This document shows, in pieces, positions 5,598 through 6,020 of a DNA stretch of 6,020 nt (the first letter of the stretch is position 1; every line of letters begins with the position of its first letter). Source of the stretch: Thermoplasmatota archaeon (GTDB lineage Archaea; Thermoplasmatota; Thermoplasmata; Methanomassiliicoccales; Methanomassiliicoccaceae); assembly GCA_022709105.1 (NCBI GenBank), contig JAKIXL010000092.1, forward strand, positions 1-6,020, in the 5' to 3' direction. The notes under the pieces were generated by a model. It made no database searches. It saw only the letters and a program-made list of their open reading frames with translations, and was not told the DNA's origin. The translations under genes were made by a program, and so were the position numbers.

Positions 5598-6020
5598 ATG
5601 GCAAAAGAAAAGGACAAGTTGTTCCTGGATGCGATGAAGAAGAAGTTCAAGGAGGCCCCTACCGCGGTCAACACCAACTACTATACCTTTGGTGGCTGGA
5701 AGCAGTCCAAGAGGAAGAGGGAGTGGGTTGAGCAGGCCAACAAGATCGCCAAGGCGCGCGGCATACCGATGATGAACCAGGACATCGGTGTACCTCTGGG
5801 CCAGCGTGTGCTTATGCCTTATCAGCTTTCGCACACCGACATATACGCTGAGGCGGACGACCTGCACTTCATGAACAACGCTGCCATGCAGCAGTGCTGG
5901 GACGATATACGCAGGACCGTCATCTCCGGTATGGACACCGCGCACGCCGTCATCGAGAAGAGGCTGGGCAAGGAGGTCACTCCCGAGACCATCAACTTCT
6001 ATCTCGAGACCGTGAACCAC
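5598..6020 (+). CDS. mcrA: Methyl-coenzyme M reductase subunit alpha, N-terminal part (cut by window end)
   Basis: The first 141 residues of an expected 550 or so; the reading frame is open and complete at the last base. McrA is the catalytic alpha subunit and carries most of the post-translational modifications of MCR. The start is ATG 5598, 4 bases after mcrG, with GGGGGAG (5584-5590) 7 bases upstream inside the mcrG end. Typical segments are [17 protein letters not shown] (28-44), [17 protein letters not shown] (54-70), [20 protein letters not shown] (87-106) and [20 protein letters not shown] (121-140). The axial F430 ligand (Gln147 in Methanothermobacter) would be about 9 residues beyond the end. 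The thioglycine made by YcaO-TfuA and the methylated His, Arg, Gln and Cys are also beyond it and cannot be checked here. The FGGWKQS N-terminus resembles Methanomassiliicoccales and Methanobacteria rather than Methanosarcina. Confidence 0.98.
   Translation, partial: MAKEKDKLFLDAMKKKFKEAPTAVNTNYYTFGGWKQSKRKREWVEQANKIAKARGIPMMNQDIGVPLGQRVLMPYQLSHTDIYAEADDLHFMNNAAMQQCWDDIRRTVISGMDTAHAVIEKRLGKEVTPETINFYLETVNH

Noticed and set aside
4793..5677. Open frame of 294 codons antisense to mcrG
   Set aside because: Shadow of mcrG codon bias; no recognisable domain and it spans gene junctions.
5580..6020. Open antisense frame over mcrA
   Set aside because: Shadow of the mcrA reading frame with no independent evidence of coding.

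Overview
This window comes from a methanogenic (or MCR-bearing) archaeon. It holds the first three genes and the start of the fourth gene of a methyl-coenzyme M reductase operon (mcrB, mcrD, mcrG, partial mcrA). Just upstream lie the two genes for McrA thioamidation (ycaO and tfuA) and a divergent SAM-dependent methyltransferase. The sequence is moderately GC-rich, has archaeal TATA-type promoters and GGAGGT ribosome binding sites, and the McrA N-terminus reads like that of Methanomassiliicoccales or Methanobacteria. The order mcrB-mcrD-mcrG-mcrA without mcrC makes Methanomassiliicoccales or a related Thermoplasmatota lineage my best guess. That placement is an inference from memory of the families, not a computed one.

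Layout: positions 22-855 (minus strand) encode a 277-residue class I methyltransferase of unknown substrate. Positions 856-962 are a divergent promoter region. Positions 963-2165 encode the YcaO enzyme (methanogenesis marker protein 1), followed with a one-base overlap by tfuA (about 2162-2806), which seems to start at a non-AUG codon. An octa-T run at the end of tfuA is a likely transcription terminator. Positions 2807-3051 hold no ordinary gene: they contain three short inverted repeats, a clear TATA box, a leader of about 120 bases with a GC-rich stem-loop, and a possible 38-codon leaderless upstream ORF that ends inside the mcrB ribosome binding site. The mcr genes follow on the plus strand from 3052 to the window end with gaps of 20, 5 and 4 bases.

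How the genes fit together: MCR is the alpha2-beta2-gamma2 nickel-F430 enzyme that makes methane from methyl-CoM and CoB. mcrA, mcrB and mcrG encode its subunits, and McrD is an accessory protein for assembly or activation. YcaO with TfuA converts a conserved McrA glycine near the active site to thioglycine. The substrate protein and its modification enzymes are thus next to each other, and the divergent methyltransferase is a fair but unproven candidate for one of the methylations also known on McrA.

The most unusual points are the apparent CTG start of tfuA, the mcrB leader (leaderless mini-ORF, TTG start, stem-loop), the absence of mcrC, and the unassigned methyltransferase. All of the core genes belong to known families; I see no wholly new system here.
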